A DNA stretch of 64,000 nucleotides from Candidatus Bariatricus faecipullorum (GCA_019118525.1 DWYV01000056.1:34905-98904), one strand, 5' to 3'. Shown: positions 30,624 through 40,933, counted from the stretch's first letter. Program-made: numbers and translations. Notes: generated from the sequence alone by a model not told the origin.

Positions 30624-30801
30624 ACCGTAAAAAGGGAAGTACTGCCCCCTGAAACAGGGGAAATGGCAAAAGGGTGCAGGAAAAGAAGGGGACACTTGCA
30701 GAAAAAATAAATATCATCAATAAAATTGATATATGAAAGCATAAAAGTGAAACAGACCATACTCTGTTTTTCAAAAAACACCAGAAAATCCTGACAAATT
30801 C

Positions 30802-30830
30802 TTGACAGAAGCAGGACTATGCTTTAAAGT
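30802..30830 (+). promoter_or_regulatory. gdhA promoter
   Basis: TTGACA at 30802-30807 and TAAAGT at 30825-30830, 17 bases apart. The spacer from 30624 is otherwise AT-rich and holds no gene. Confidence 0.7.
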
Positions 30831-30835
30831 GATAA

Positions 30836-32197
<1,362 letters not shown>

Positions 32198-32220
32198 TTC
32201 GTTATCGTTCCAGAAGAAAG

Positions 32221-32263
32221 GACGGCTCCGGTTTCTGCATTTTGTGCAGGAACTGGAGCTGTC
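32221..32263 (+). other. Long hairpin downstream of gdhA
   Basis: A 19-bp stem with three GU pairs (32221-32239 with 32245-32263) around a five-base loop. No T run follows directly, so it may protect the 3' end of the gdhA message or act as a weak terminator. Confidence 0.6.
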
Positions 32264-32319
32264 TGAAAATTCAAATCTTTTCAAAAAATAGATGAACTTC
32301 AAAAAAAGGAGAAAAACGG

Positions 32320-32349
32320 TTGACATTCCGGGAAAAATCATTGTATAAT
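32320..32349 (+). promoter_or_regulatory. Promoter of the tRNA-Val/tRNA-Met pair
   Basis: TTGACA (32320-32325) and a perfect TATAAT (32344-32349), 18 bases apart. Confidence 0.85.
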
Positions 32350-32392
32350 AGCAAAGCAGTCAGGGAGTGACCGGGCTGCAGGGAAAGAATAT

Positions 32393-32465
32393 GGGATCAT
32401 AGCTCAGCTGGGAGAGCATCTGCCTTACAAGCAGAGGGTCATAGGTTCGAGCCCTATTGGTCCCA
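32393..32465 (+). tRNA. tRNA-Val (anticodon TAC)
   Basis: A full cloverleaf: acceptor GGGATCA with TGGTCCC, D arm GCTC/GAGC, anticodon loop CTTACAA, T loop TTCGAGC, discriminator A. No CCA is encoded. Confidence 0.97.
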
Positions 32466-32483
32466 TCTTTCAAAAAATAATAT

Positions 32484-32557
32484 GGCGGGATAGCTCAGTT
32501 GGCTAGAGCATACGGTTCATACCCGTAGTGTCGCTGGTTCGAATCCAGTTCCCGCTA
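32484..32557 (+). tRNA. tRNA-Met (anticodon CAT)
   Basis: Acceptor GGCGGGA pairs with TCCCGCT (first pair G-U), anticodon loop TTCATAC, T loop TTCGAAT, discriminator A, no encoded CCA. The overall sequence resembles elongator Met rather than initiator (which would show three GC pairs above the anticodon loop) or the Ile-CAT type. Confidence 0.93.
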
Positions 32558-32562
32558 CTTGG

Positions 32563-32593
32563 AAAAAAGCTCGTTTTTGTACGGGCTTTTTTT
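32563..32593 (+). terminator. Terminator of the tRNA pair
   Basis: AAAAAAGCTCGT pairs with ACGGGCTTTTTT, ending in seven Ts. Confidence 0.85.
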
Positions 32594-32641
32594 GGCAATA
32601 CGGGAAAATGCGGAATACGAATAAAAGCACGGAGGAAAACT

Positions 32642-33052
32642 ATGCAGAGCAAAACGAGAAAAATAGTGATGGCCCTGGTGGGCGCGTATCTGACATACAC
32701 AGGAGTGGAGCTTGTGCTTGCCGTGCAGCGGGAAAAACCGGAAAACAGCGTTCTTTTTATGGTTTTTGGAATTATTTTCGCTCTGTTTGGCGTGGCAACC
32801 GTGATAGTGAATATCCGGGAACTGCTGAAAATCCGGAAATCAGAAACAGATTCCGGGGCGTCAGAGGAACCGGGAGAACCTGCAGAGGAATTCGTGGAGA
32901 CAGACGGGACTGCGGAGAACGAAGAAGAAGAAGAAGAAGAAGAAGAAGAAGACGGCGGAGACTGGGAAGAAGACGAAGAAAACTGGGACGAAGACAGCGA
33001 AGAAGACCAGGACGGAGAAGAGGATGAAGATGAGAGTAGGCATGGGGTATGA
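32642..33052 (+). CDS. Small two-helix membrane protein with acidic tail (unknown)
   Basis: A 136-residue protein I do not recognise. Two hydrophobic segments (about 8-27 and 37-58) are followed by a short basic stretch (KIRKSE) and a long Glu/Asp tail. The tail contains ten consecutive Glu codons, all GAA, at 32921-32951. It ends ESRHGV. The start ATG 32642 has GGAGGAAAAC upstream; longer frames run into the tRNA. The 3' end overlaps ispF by 29 bases, so the two are likely co-translated. The GAA run could change length by replication slippage in steps of one Glu without shifting the frame. Confidence 0.75.
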   Translation: MQSKTRKIVMALVGAYLTYTGVELVLAVQREKPENSVLFMVFGIIFALFGVATVIVNIRELLKIRKSETDSGASEEPGEPAEEFVETDGTAENEEEEEEEEEEDGGDWEEDEENWDEDSEEDQDGEEDEDESRHGV

Positions 33053-33569
33053 CGTACACAGACTGACAGAAGGAAGAAAGCTGATTCTGGGAGGCGTGGA
33101 GATTCCTTATGAGAAAGGACTTCTGGGCCATTCCGACGCAGATGTGCTTCTGCACGCCGTGATGGACGCGCTTCTGGGCGCAGCAGGACTGGGAGATATC
33201 GGAAAACATTTTCCGGATACGGATGCCCGCTACAAAGGGATTTCCAGCATGAAGCTGCTGGAAGAGACGGGCAACATGCTGGAGGAGCACCTTTATATCG
33301 TGGAGAATATTGATGCCACCATCATTGCCCAGCAGCCGAAAATGCGTCCCCATATAGAAAAGATGGAACAGAATATTGCCGATGCTCTGGGAATAGAGGC
33401 ATCGCAGGTCAATGTGAAAGCGACTACGGAGGAAGGACTTGGATTTACGGGGGCCGGAGAAGGAATTTCGGCTCAGGCGGTATGCCTTCTGGAGAAAATG
33501 ACAAACCTGCCGGCACAGGATGTGGCCGGGGAATGCGCAGGCTGCGGCGGCTGCAGGTTTCAGGAGTAA
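33024..33569 (+). CDS. ispF: IspF, 2-C-methyl-D-erythritol 2,4-cyclodiphosphate synthase, with Cys-rich tail
   Basis: A 181-residue enzyme of the MEP isoprenoid pathway. Metal ligands are in GYDVHRL (Asp, His) and [11 protein letters not shown] (His). The core ends with [25 protein letters not shown] at the usual ~157 residues. A further ~24 residues follow, ending in a cluster with Cys171, Cys174 and Cys177 ([12 protein letters not shown]) that standard IspF lacks. Starts at 33024 and 33030 are both in frame with usable sites; 33024 is taken. It overlaps the upstream acidic-protein gene. Confidence 0.93.
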   Translation: MKMRVGMGYDVHRLTEGRKLILGGVEIPYEKGLLGHSDADVLLHAVMDALLGAAGLGDIGKHFPDTDARYKGISSMKLLEETGNMLEEHLYIVENIDATIIAQQPKMRPHIEKMEQNIADALGIEASQVNVKATTEEGLGFTGAGEGISAQAVCLLEKMTNLPAQDVAGECAGCGGCRFQE

Positions 33570-33599
33570 CGGAAGAAAAAAGGGGCAGGATTTGGGCAG

Positions 33600-34721
33600 A
33601 TGATACTGAAAAAGCTGAGGCCGGAGGACAGCCGGCTGACCCGGCCTTTGTGGGAACGGGTTTTTGATGAGGACACGGAGGAATTTCTGAATTATTACTA
33701 TTCCGTCCGGACAGAGGACAACGAAATTTATGTGATTGAGAAGGATGGCGACATTCACGCCATGCTGCATCTGAATCCTTATGTGCTTCAGGTAGGACAG
33801 AAGGAAGAGGGGAGCCGCTATATTGTGGCGGTTGCCACGGATATCCTGTACCGGGGGCAGGGGCTGATGACAGAGCTTTTACAGAAAGCTGTCCGGGATA
33901 TGTATGCCCGGAAGCTTCCTTTTGCTTTTCTGATGCCGGCCAGCGAGCAGATATATTATCCCCATCATTTCCGCTTTATTTATGCGGCAGAACAGTGGAA
34001 GGCGGAAGGGCGTCCGGGAGAAAAGCTTACGGCTTACGGACTGCTTGGAAGAGGTGCAAAGGGAGGTCAGGTGACGCTGAGCCTGGCCAGGCCGAAGGAC
34101 TGTCAGAGACTGGCCCGGTTCGCGGAGGAAATCCTGCGGAAAAAATACAATGTCTATGCGAAAAGAACCCGCCATTACTACGAGGTTCTTTTAAAGGAAC
34201 AGGCCAGTGAAAACGGCGGCATTCTGATTGCGGAAAAAGACGGGGAAATCCGGGGGACGGTGCTTTTTGACGAGGAAAACGGCTTTGCCGTCCGGGAACC
34301 GGTTCTCGCTCCGGGATACCGCAATGTGTTCGATGAAGCGGGGCTTCATCTCAAAAAACTGAAAAACAGAAAACCCATGATTATGGCCCGGATTCTTCAT
34401 GTGGAATCTCTTCTGGCCTGCATGAAATGCCGGGAGGAAATGGAACTGGAGTTCTGGCTGGTAGATCCGGTTATCCGGGAGAATAACCGGCTTTTTACGC
34501 TGAAAGGAAACGAGGAGCGGACGGTAGTCCGGACCAGGGCGGCCAAACCGGGGGAAACGGTACAGAAAATCAGTGTGGATGCCCTGACGACCCTGGTGTT
34601 TGGCTACAAATCCGTGGAGGAGACGGAAAAAGAAGAGCAGGAGACTTTTTCCGATGAATTTAAGAAGGAACTGGAGAAGCTCATCCCGCTGAATAAAGTG
34701 TTTCTGAACGAGATAGTGTAA
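33600..34721 (+). CDS. GNAT family N-acetyltransferase (Eis-like)
   Basis: A 373-residue acetyltransferase. The N-terminal GNAT domain includes IVAVATDILYRGQGLMTELL, the acetyl-CoA pyrophosphate loop. A second GNAT-like region and a C-terminal sterol-carrier-like region follow, the three-part layout of Eis-type enzymes. Substrates in the family range from aminoglycosides to protein amines; none can be assigned here. The ATG is 30 bases after ispF, with AAAAAAGGGGCAGG upstream. Confidence 0.82.
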   Translation: MILKKLRPEDSRLTRPLWERVFDEDTEEFLNYYYSVRTEDNEIYVIEKDGDIHAMLHLNPYVLQVGQKEEGSRYIVAVATDILYRGQGLMTELLQKAVRDMYARKLPFAFLMPASEQIYYPHHFRFIYAAEQWKAEGRPGEKLTAYGLLGRGAKGGQVTLSLARPKDCQRLARFAEEILRKKYNVYAKRTRHYYEVLLKEQASENGGILIAEKDGEIRGTVLFDEENGFAVREPVLAPGYRNVFDEAGLHLKKLKNRKPMIMARILHVESLLACMKCREEMELEFWLVDPVIRENNRLFTLKGNEERTVVRTRAAKPGETVQKISVDALTTLVFGYKSVEETEKEEQETFSDEFKKELEKLIPLNKVFLNEIV

Positions 34722-34739
34722 AGTGCTCCGGGTGGCGGG

Positions 34740-34768
34740 TTGACAAACGGCCGGTTTTCGCATACTAT
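34740..34768 (+). promoter_or_regulatory. Promoter of the cysteine T-box operon
   Basis: TTGACA (34740-34745) and TACTAT (34763-34768), 17 bases apart, just before the T-box leader. Confidence 0.75.
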
Positions 34769-34774
34769 AGAAAA

Positions 34775-35045
34775 AGATATAAGGAAAGACTGGGAACGAA
34801 AGGAGTACCCTTCCGGAATCCAAAAGAGAGGGACTGTCACTGGCTGAAAGCAGTCCCGGGAGGAAGGCTGGGGAAGTGCATTCGGGAGTTGGTTCGGCGA
34901 ACTCCCCGGGGGGAGACCCTCCGGAGGGACAGTAGCCGGGCACGGCAGCAGCCGTTATCTGCCAAAAGAGGAAGACAGGGAAGCTGTCTTTCAGTAGAGT
35001 GGAACCGCGGAAAACTTCGTCTCTTGGAGGGATGAAGTTTTTTTC
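34775..35045 (+). promoter_or_regulatory. T-box riboswitch, cysteine-specific
   Basis: The leader ends with the conserved T-box AGAGTGGAACCGCGG (34996-35010) and a terminator (35012-35040, AAACTTCGTC with GATGAAGTTT, then Ts). In stem I the segment GAAG-TGC-A places a TGC (Cys) specifier codon at 34877-34879. Uncharged tRNA-Cys would pair with the specifier and the T-box bulge, favour the antiterminator and switch on cysE-cysS. The Cys assignment agrees with both downstream genes. Confidence 0.93.
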
Positions 35046-35104
35046 TTTATATAGCAGGAATTTATCGCAAAGCAACCGCCCCGGGCAGGACAGGAGCTGA
35101 TAGT

Positions 35105-35785
35105 ATGGGAATTATTTCGTATATCCGGGAAGAAATTGCAGTGGTGAGAGACCGGGATCCGGCCATCAAATCCAGTATGGAGGTACTTTTGTATCCCAGT
35201 TTTAAGGTGATGCTTCATTACCGGCTGGCTCATAAACTGTATTTGAAGAAGCATTATTTTCTGGCGCGGTGGATTTCCCAGAGGGCCGTCCGAAAGACGG
35301 GAATTGAGATTCATCCGGGAGCCCGGATTGGGAAAGGGCTGTTTATCGACCACGGAAGCGGCGTCATCATCGGGGAAACCGCGGTTATCGGAGACAATGT
35401 GACGCTGTACCAGGGAGTGACCCTGGGCGGAACCGGAAAAGAACACGGGAAGCGCCATCCCACGCTGGAAGACAACGTGATGGTCAGCGCGGGAGCCAAG
35501 GTGATTGGTTCCTTTACCGTGGGAAGAAACTCGAAAATCGGAGCCGGGTCTGTGGTGATAGAAGAAGTGCCGCCCAACTGCACCGTGGTCGGAGTGCCGG
35601 GAAGAGTGGTCCGCAGGGGTGACCAGCGGATACCCCGGGCCGATTTGGACCAGGTTCATCTGCCGGACCCGGTGCTGAACGATATCCGGGAACTGCAGGC
35701 AGATAACCGCCGGCTGAAACGTCAGCTGGATATTCTGGAACAGAAAATCAGAGAGAAAGAGGAAAAGAGCAATGAAAGTATTTAA
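35105..35785 (+). CDS. cysE: Serine O-acetyltransferase
   Basis: A 226-residue enzyme that makes O-acetylserine, the carbon skeleton for cysteine. Left-handed beta-helix hexapeptide repeats run from GIEIHPGARIGKGLFIDHG to GAGSVVIEEVPPNCTVVG, with the catalytic His in IDHGSGVIIGE. The C-terminal coiled segment (LQADNRRLKRQLDILEQK) is longer than in minimal forms. It is the first gene after the cysteine T-box and overlaps cysS by 14 bases, so supply of cysteine and charging of tRNA-Cys are co-regulated. Confidence 0.97.
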   Translation: MGIISYIREEIAVVRDRDPAIKSSMEVLLYPSFKVMLHYRLAHKLYLKKHYFLARWISQRAVRKTGIEIHPGARIGKGLFIDHGSGVIIGETAVIGDNVTLYQGVTLGGTGKEHGKRHPTLEDNVMVSAGAKVIGSFTVGRNSKIGAGSVVIEEVPPNCTVVGVPGRVVRRGDQRIPRADLDQVHLPDPVLNDIRELQADNRRLKRQLDILEQKIREKEEKSNESI

Positions 35786-37178
35786 CACACTGACAAAAAA
35801 GAAAGAAGAATTTATCCCCCTGGAAGAAGGGAAAGTAAAAATGTATGTGTGCGGGCCTACGGTGTATAACTATATTCATATCGGAAACGCACGCCCCATG
35901 ATAGTCTTTGACACGGTACGGCGTTATTTTGAATACAAGGGATACGAAGTCAACTATGTGTCCAACTTTACCGATGTGGATGACAAGATTATCAACAAGG
36001 CCATCGAGGAAGGAGTATCCGCCCAGGAGGTGGCCCGGCGCTATATTGCCGAGTGCAAAAAGGACATGGAGGGCATGAACGTGCTCCCGGCTACCACCCA
36101 TCCCCTGGCTACCGAGGAAATCTGCGGTATGGTGGAGATGATTCAGGAGCTGATTGACAAAGGCTATGCTTATGAGAAGAACGGCACGGTGTATTACCGT
36201 ACCAGAAAATTCGCCGAATACGGAAAGCTTTCCCATAAAAACCTGGATGATTTGCGCTCCGGCGAACGGTCTCTTCTTGTGACCGGGGAGGATGAAAAGG
36301 AAGATCCGCTGGACTTCGTGCTCTGGAAACCGAAAAAAGAAGGAGAACCGGCCTGGCAGTCTCCCTGGAGCGACGGAAGACCGGGCTGGCATATCGAGTG
36401 TTCGGTAATGGCCAAAAAATACCTGGGCGAAGAGATAGATATTCATGCCGGCGGAGAGGACCTGGTATTTCCTCACCACGAAAATGAAATCGCCCAGAGC
36501 GAGGCGGCTAACGGAAAGCCTTTTGCCCGGTACTGGATGCACAATGCCTTCCTGAATATCGACAACCGGAAGATGTCCAAGTCACTGGGAAATTTCCGCA
36601 CCGTGCGGGAAATCAGTGAACAGTATAATTTGCAGGTGCTCCGGTTTTTCATGCTCAGCGCGCACTACAGAAGCCCGCTGAACTTCAGTGCGGAGCTGAT
36701 GGAAGCGTCCAAAAGCGGACTGGAACGAATCGTAAATGCCGTAGACAGTCTGAAATATCTGCTGGGAAGTGCAAAGCAGGAGGAAATGACGGCAGAAGAG
36801 CAGGAAAAAGCGGCCAAAACAGAGGAGTTTGTCCGGAAGTTTGAAGATGCCATGGACGACGACTTCAACACGGCAGACGCAGTGGCGGCTATTTTCGACC
36901 TGGTAAAATATGCCAACACGACTGCCGCGGGAGAAAGCTCCCGGGCCTATCTGCAGAGCCTTCTGAATCTGATTGTCCGGCTTTCCGGCGTGCTGGGACT
37001 GAAAGTGGAAAAGCAGGAAGAAATGCTGGATGAAGAAATTGAAAAAATGATTGAGGAACGACAGGCGGCCCGAAAGGCGAAGGATTTTGCAAAGGCTGAC
37101 GCCATCCGGGATGCGCTTCTGGAAAAAGGAATTATTCTGAAGGATACCAGAGAGGGCGTACAATGGAAAAAAGCATAG
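35772..37178 (+). CDS. cysS: Cysteinyl-tRNA synthetase
   Basis: A 468-residue class I synthetase. The HIGH-like motif is YIHIGNARP after the zinc ligand CGPTVYN, a further zinc region is HAGGEDLVFPHHENEIAQ, and KMSKS is intact in NRKMSKSLGNF. The C-terminal anticodon-binding part ends IILKDTREGVQWKKA. Starts inside cysE with AGAGGAAAAGAGC upstream, and overlaps mrnC by 16 bases. Confidence 0.98.
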   Translation: MKVFNTLTKKKEEFIPLEEGKVKMYVCGPTVYNYIHIGNARPMIVFDTVRRYFEYKGYEVNYVSNFTDVDDKIINKAIEEGVSAQEVARRYIAECKKDMEGMNVLPATTHPLATEEICGMVEMIQELIDKGYAYEKNGTVYYRTRKFAEYGKLSHKNLDDLRSGERSLLVTGEDEKEDPLDFVLWKPKKEGEPAWQSPWSDGRPGWHIECSVMAKKYLGEEIDIHAGGEDLVFPHHENEIAQSEAANGKPFARYWMHNAFLNIDNRKMSKSLGNFRTVREISEQYNLQVLRFFMLSAHYRSPLNFSAELMEASKSGLERIVNAVDSLKYLLGSAKQEEMTAEEQEKAAKTEEFVRKFEDAMDDDFNTADAVAAIFDLVKYANTTAAGESSRAYLQSLLNLIVRLSGVLGLKVEKQEEMLDEEIEKMIEERQAARKAKDFAKADAIRDALLEKGIILKDTREGVQWKKA

Positions 37179-37615
37179 ATATCGGACTGAAAAAGGAACT
37201 GGCGGAAGCGTTTGGTCTGCCGGACATGGAGCCGGAGACCTACTCTTCCCTGGCGCTGGCTTATATCGGGGACAGTGTGTATGACCTGGTTATCCGGACG
37301 CTGGTTCTTTCGGAAGGCAATCTGCCGGTGAAGGAACTGCATCATAAGACCAGCAGCCTGGTACAGGCTTCGGCCCAGTCCCGGATGATGCGGGGACTGC
37401 AGGAGCTTCTGACCGAGGAAGAGCACGGCGTCTACCGCCGGGGACGGAATACCAGAATGGTATCTCCGGCAAAGAATCAGTCCCTGACCGATTACCGCAG
37501 GGCGACCGGATTTGAGGCCCTGATTGGCTGGCTCTATCTGCGGGACGACTGGGGACGGATTCTGGAGCTTGTCAGAACCGGGCTGGAATTCCTGGAGCAG
37601 GGAGGAAAACAATGA
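37163..37615 (+). CDS. mrnC: Mini-ribonuclease III
   Basis: A 150-residue RNase III-type catalytic domain with no double-strand RNA binding domain. LALAYIGDSVYDLVIRT carries the catalytic acidic residue, and RGRNTRMVSPAKNQSLTDYR is typical of MrnC. In Bacillus it matures 23S rRNA. The cysS-mrnC-rlmB order is conserved in Firmicutes. It overlaps both neighbours. Confidence 0.95.
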   Translation: MEKSIDIGLKKELAEAFGLPDMEPETYSSLALAYIGDSVYDLVIRTLVLSEGNLPVKELHHKTSSLVQASAQSRMMRGLQELLTEEEHGVYRRGRNTRMVSPAKNQSLTDYRRATGFEALIGWLYLRDDWGRILELVRTGLEFLEQGGKQ

Positions 37616-38364
37616 GAACAGAACAGACAGAAAATACCCAGAAAACCGAGGGGAGAAATGCCGTGCTGGAAGCCCTGCGTTCCGGCAGGCCGGTGGAGAA
37701 AGTGTTTCTCCTGGACGGCTGTCAGGACGGCCCTATACGCAGCATTGTGCGGGAAGCAAAAAAGCAGCACATTCTGGTGCAGTTCGTGCCGCGGGAGAGG
37801 CTGGACAGAATGTCAGAGACGGGAAAACACCAGGGGGCCATTGCCCTGGTGGCGGCTTATGAATATGCCAGTGTGGAGGACATGCTGAAAAAAGCAAAAG
37901 AGAAGGGAGAACCCCCATTTCTGATTCTGCTGGATAATATTGAAGACCCGCATAATCTTGGAGCGATTATCCGGACGGCCAACATGGCGGGAGCCCACGG
38001 CGTGATTATCCCCAAACGGAGGGCCGTGGGTCTTACGGCTGTTGTGGCCCGCACTTCCGCCGGGGCACTGAACTATACCCCGGTGGCAAAGGTGACCAAT
38101 CTGGTGCGCACCATGGAGGAGCTGAAGAAACGGGGACTCTGGTTTGTGTGTGCGGACATGGACGGACAGCCCATGTATCAGGTGGACATGCGGGGCCCCA
38201 CAGGACTGGTGATTGGAAACGAGGGAGAAGGCGTGGGAAGGCTGGTAAAGGGGGCCTGCGACCTGACGGCTTCGGTTCCGGTAAAGGGGGATATCGATTC
38301 CCTGAATGCCTCTGTGGCCGCCGGTGTGCTGGCCTATGAGGTGGTGCGGCAGAGAATGCAGTAG
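37612..38364 (+). CDS. rlmB: 23S rRNA 2'-O-ribose methyltransferase RlmB (SpoU family)
   Basis: A 250-residue SPOUT methyltransferase predicted to methylate G2251 in the ribosomal P loop. The N-terminal substrate domain begins EGRNAVLEALRSGRPVEKV. The knotted catalytic domain has LDNIEDPHNLGAIIRTA, VIGNEGEGVGRLVKGACD and VPVKGDIDSLNASVAAGVL, the three SpoU motifs. The start overlaps the mrnC stop (ATGA). Confidence 0.95.
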   Translation: MRTEQTENTQKTEGRNAVLEALRSGRPVEKVFLLDGCQDGPIRSIVREAKKQHILVQFVPRERLDRMSETGKHQGAIALVAAYEYASVEDMLKKAKEKGEPPFLILLDNIEDPHNLGAIIRTANMAGAHGVIIPKRRAVGLTAVVARTSAGALNYTPVAKVTNLVRTMEELKKRGLWFVCADMDGQPMYQVDMRGPTGLVIGNEGEGVGRLVKGACDLTASVPVKGDIDSLNASVAAGVLAYEVVRQRMQ

Positions 38365-38401
38365 CAGACGGCGCGGGGAGCGGCGGAAAGGCAGGAAACT
38401 C

Positions 38402-39019
38402 ATGGAGTATGACAGGTATACGGACGAGGAGCTGATTGGCAGGCTTCAGAGCGGCGACCGGGGTGTTATGAACTATATTATGGAAAAATATAAGGGGATG
38501 GTACGGAAAAAGGCCATGGCCATGTACCTGCTGGGCGGTGAGAAGGCCGACCTGATACAGGAGGGAATGATTGGCCTTTTTGAGGCGGTGCAGAATTACC
38601 GTCCTGAAATGGGCGGCTCTTTTTCCGGATTTGCAGATCTGTGCGTGTCCAGGCAGCTTTACAGTGCCGTCCGGGCGGCGGGACGGAAAAAGCACATCCC
38701 CCTGAATTCCTATATCTCTCTTTACGGGGAAGACCCGGGGGAGGACGACCAGGGGCGCTCCCTGGCGGATACGATAGAAGACGACGGGCAGAGCAATCCG
38801 GAAGAGGTACTCCTGAGCCGGGAGTTTATGCGGGAATTTGAGGAGGCGCTGAAAGCAAGGCTGAGCAGTATGGAAAGTGAGGTTTACAGCCGTCATATGA
38901 AGGGGATGGACTATGCCGGGATTGCGAGGGAGCTGGGAAAAAGCCCGAAAGCTGTGGATAATGCGCTTCAGAGAATCCGTGGAAAGGCCCGGGCCCTGCT
39001 GAAGGAGTACGAGGGATAG
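38402..39019 (+). CDS. sigH: Sporulation-initiation sigma factor SigH (Spo0H)
   Basis: A 205-residue sigma-70-family factor. It starts YDRYTDEELIGRLQSGDRG, then the region 2 core GEKADLIQEGMIGLFEAVQNY and the region 4 helix-turn-helix GIARELGKSPKAVDNALQRIRGKA. In spore formers SigH directs early sporulation and transition-phase genes. The location after rlmB matches Bacillus and clostridia. ATG 38402 follows GGAAAGGCAGGAAA; the frame from 38306 lies inside rlmB. Confidence 0.93.
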   Translation: MEYDRYTDEELIGRLQSGDRGVMNYIMEKYKGMVRKKAMAMYLLGGEKADLIQEGMIGLFEAVQNYRPEMGGSFSGFADLCVSRQLYSAVRAAGRKKHIPLNSYISLYGEDPGEDDQGRSLADTIEDDGQSNPEEVLLSREFMREFEEALKARLSSMESEVYSRHMKGMDYAGIARELGKSPKAVDNALQRIRGKARALLKEYEG

Positions 39020-39070
39020 GATGCCGGGATGAAAGTTTCCGGATTTCCCTGAAAAAATAGAAGATATGTA

Positions 39071-39100
39071 TTGACAAGCCGGGAGGGAATATGCTATATT
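39071..39100 (+). promoter_or_regulatory. Promoter of tRNA-Thr
   Basis: TTGACA (39071-39076) and TATATT (39095-39100), 18 bases apart. Confidence 0.8.
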
Positions 39101-39121
39101 AAACGAGTCGCGAAAATGCGT

Positions 39122-39194
39122 GCTGCCTTGGCTCAGTCGGTAGAGCGTCGCCTTGGTAAGGCGGAGGTCGGCGGTTCAAGTCCGCTAGGCAGCT
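39122..39194 (+). tRNA. tRNA-Thr (anticodon GGT)
   Basis: Acceptor GCTGCCT with AGGCAGC, D arm GCTC/GAGC, anticodon loop TTGGTAA, T loop TTCAAGT, discriminator T, no encoded CCA. Confidence 0.96.
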
Positions 39195-39200
39195 CTGGAG

Positions 39201-39230
39201 AGGGCCTTTGAAGTATCAAAGGTCCTTTTT
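39201..39230 (+). terminator. Terminator of tRNA-Thr
   Basis: AGGGCCTTTGA pairs with TCAAAGGTCCT, followed by T5. Confidence 0.85.
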
Positions 39231-39260
39231 GTGATTTATATGTAAAGGAGAGGGATTTCC

Positions 39261-40928
39261 ATGGCTGAGGAGACAGTTTCAAAAAACTTTATAGAGCAGG
39301 AAATTGAGAAGGATTTACGGGAAGGGGTGTATGACCACGTATGTACCCGGTTCCCGCCGGAACCCAACGGATATCTTCATATCGGACATGCCAAGTCCAT
39401 TCTGCTGAATTATGGAATTGCCCAGGAGTATGGCGGAACGTTTCACATGCGGTTTGACGACACCAATCCGACCAAAGAGAAGACCGAATTTGTGGAGTCC
39501 ATTCTGGAGGATATCCGCTGGCTTGGCGCAGACTGGAAGGACCATCTGTACTTTGCTTCCGATTACTTCGACATCATGTATGAATGCGCCGTAAAGCTGA
39601 TAAAAAAAGGGAAAGCCTATGTCTGCGATTTGACTCCGGACGAAATAAGGGAATACAGGGGAACCCTGACGGAGCCCGGAAAAAACAGTCCTTACCGGGA
39701 GCGGAGCGTGGAAGAGAACCTGGAACTTTTTGAAGGCATGAAGGCGGGAAAATACGAAGACGGCAGCAGGGTGCTGCGGGCGAAGATTGACATGGCTTCC
39801 CCCAACATCAATATGCGGGACCCCATCCTTTACCGGGTAGCTCATATGAGCCATCACAATACAGGGGACAAGTGGTGTATCTATCCTATGTATGATTTCG
39901 CCCATCCGATTGAGGACGCGGTGGAGGGAATCACCCATTCTCTGTGTACCCTGGAATTTGAAGACCACAGACCGCTTTATGACTGGGTGGTTCGGGAATG
40001 CGAATTCGAAAACCCGCCCCGGCAGATTGAGTTCGCAAAGCTTTATCTGACGAATGTGGTGACCGGCAAGCGGTATATTAAAAAACTGGTGGAAGAGAAG
40101 ATTGTGGACGGCTGGGACGACCCGAGGCTGGTATCCATCGCTGCCCTCCGCAGAAGAGGCTTTACCCCGGAATCCATTAAGATGTTTGTGGACATGTGCG
40201 GAATTTCCAAGAGCCAGAGTTCTGCGGACTATGCCATGCTGGAATACTGCATCCGGGAAGACCTGAAGTTAAAACGCCCCAGAATGATGGCAGTTCTGGA
40301 CCCTGTAAAGCTGGTGATTGACAACTATCCGGAAGACCAGGTGGAAGAACTGGATGCGCCCAACAATCAGGAAAATGAGGAGCTGGGCAGCAGGAAGGTG
40401 CCTTTCTGCCGGGAACTTTACATTGAGCGGGAGGATTTCATGGAAGAGCCTCCGAAGAAATATTTCCGGCTGTTCCCGGGAAATGAAGTACGGCTGATGA
40501 ACGCCTATTTTGTAACCTGCACCGGCTGTGAGAAGGATGAAGACGGAAACGTAACGGTTGTACACTGCACCTATGACCCGGAGACAAAATGCGGAACCGG
40601 GTTTACCGGACGGAAGGTGAAAGGAACCATCCACTGGGTTCCGGCGCCTTATGCAGTAAAGGCCACCGCCCGTCTGTACGAGAATCTGATTGACGAGGAA
40701 AAGGGTGTGTACAATAAGGAAGACGGTTCTCTGAACCTGAATCCGAATTCCATGACGGTAAAAGAGATTTATGTGGAGCCGGCTCTTGCAGGCGCCCAGG
40801 CATATGAGAGCTTTCAGTTTGTGCGGCAGGGATATTTCTGCGTGGATTCCCACGATTCCCGGCCGGATGCCCTGGTGTTTAACCGGATTGTCTCTCTGAA
40901 GAGTTCTTTTAAACTGCCGAAGAAATAA
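39261..40928 (+). CDS. glnS: Glutaminyl-tRNA synthetase
   Basis: A 555-residue class I synthetase. The HIGH motif is [17 protein letters not shown], and the Gln-recognition and anticodon domains are full length compared with E. coli GlnRS (554). Where E. coli has VMSKR the sequence reads [12 protein letters not shown], so the KMSKS loop is altered though its Lys-Arg is kept; WDDPRL follows as normal. Many Firmicutes lack GlnRS and use GatCAB, so a direct GlnRS here is notable. An AAAGGAGAGGG site precedes the ATG. Confidence 0.95.
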   Translation: MAEETVSKNFIEQEIEKDLREGVYDHVCTRFPPEPNGYLHIGHAKSILLNYGIAQEYGGTFHMRFDDTNPTKEKTEFVESILEDIRWLGADWKDHLYFASDYFDIMYECAVKLIKKGKAYVCDLTPDEIREYRGTLTEPGKNSPYRERSVEENLELFEGMKAGKYEDGSRVLRAKIDMASPNINMRDPILYRVAHMSHHNTGDKWCIYPMYDFAHPIEDAVEGITHSLCTLEFEDHRPLYDWVVRECEFENPPRQIEFAKLYLTNVVTGKRYIKKLVEEKIVDGWDDPRLVSIAALRRRGFTPESIKMFVDMCGISKSQSSADYAMLEYCIREDLKLKRPRMMAVLDPVKLVIDNYPEDQVEELDAPNNQENEELGSRKVPFCRELYIEREDFMEEPPKKYFRLFPGNEVRLMNAYFVTCTGCEKDEDGNVTVVHCTYDPETKCGTGFTGRKVKGTIHWVPAPYAVKATARLYENLIDEEKGVYNKEDGSLNLNPNSMTVKEIYVEPALAGAQAYESFQFVRQGYFCVDSHDSRPDALVFNRIVSLKSSFKLPKK

Positions 40929-40933
40929 TGAAA

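Noticed and set aside
32921..32951. GAA trinucleotide run as a CRISPR-like or phase-variation repeat
   Set aside because: No spacers, and as a triplet repeat inside a Glu tail it cannot switch the frame; kept only as a length-variation site.
34722..35104. Open frames over the cysteine T-box
   Set aside because: They overlap conserved riboswitch parts and lack binding sites.
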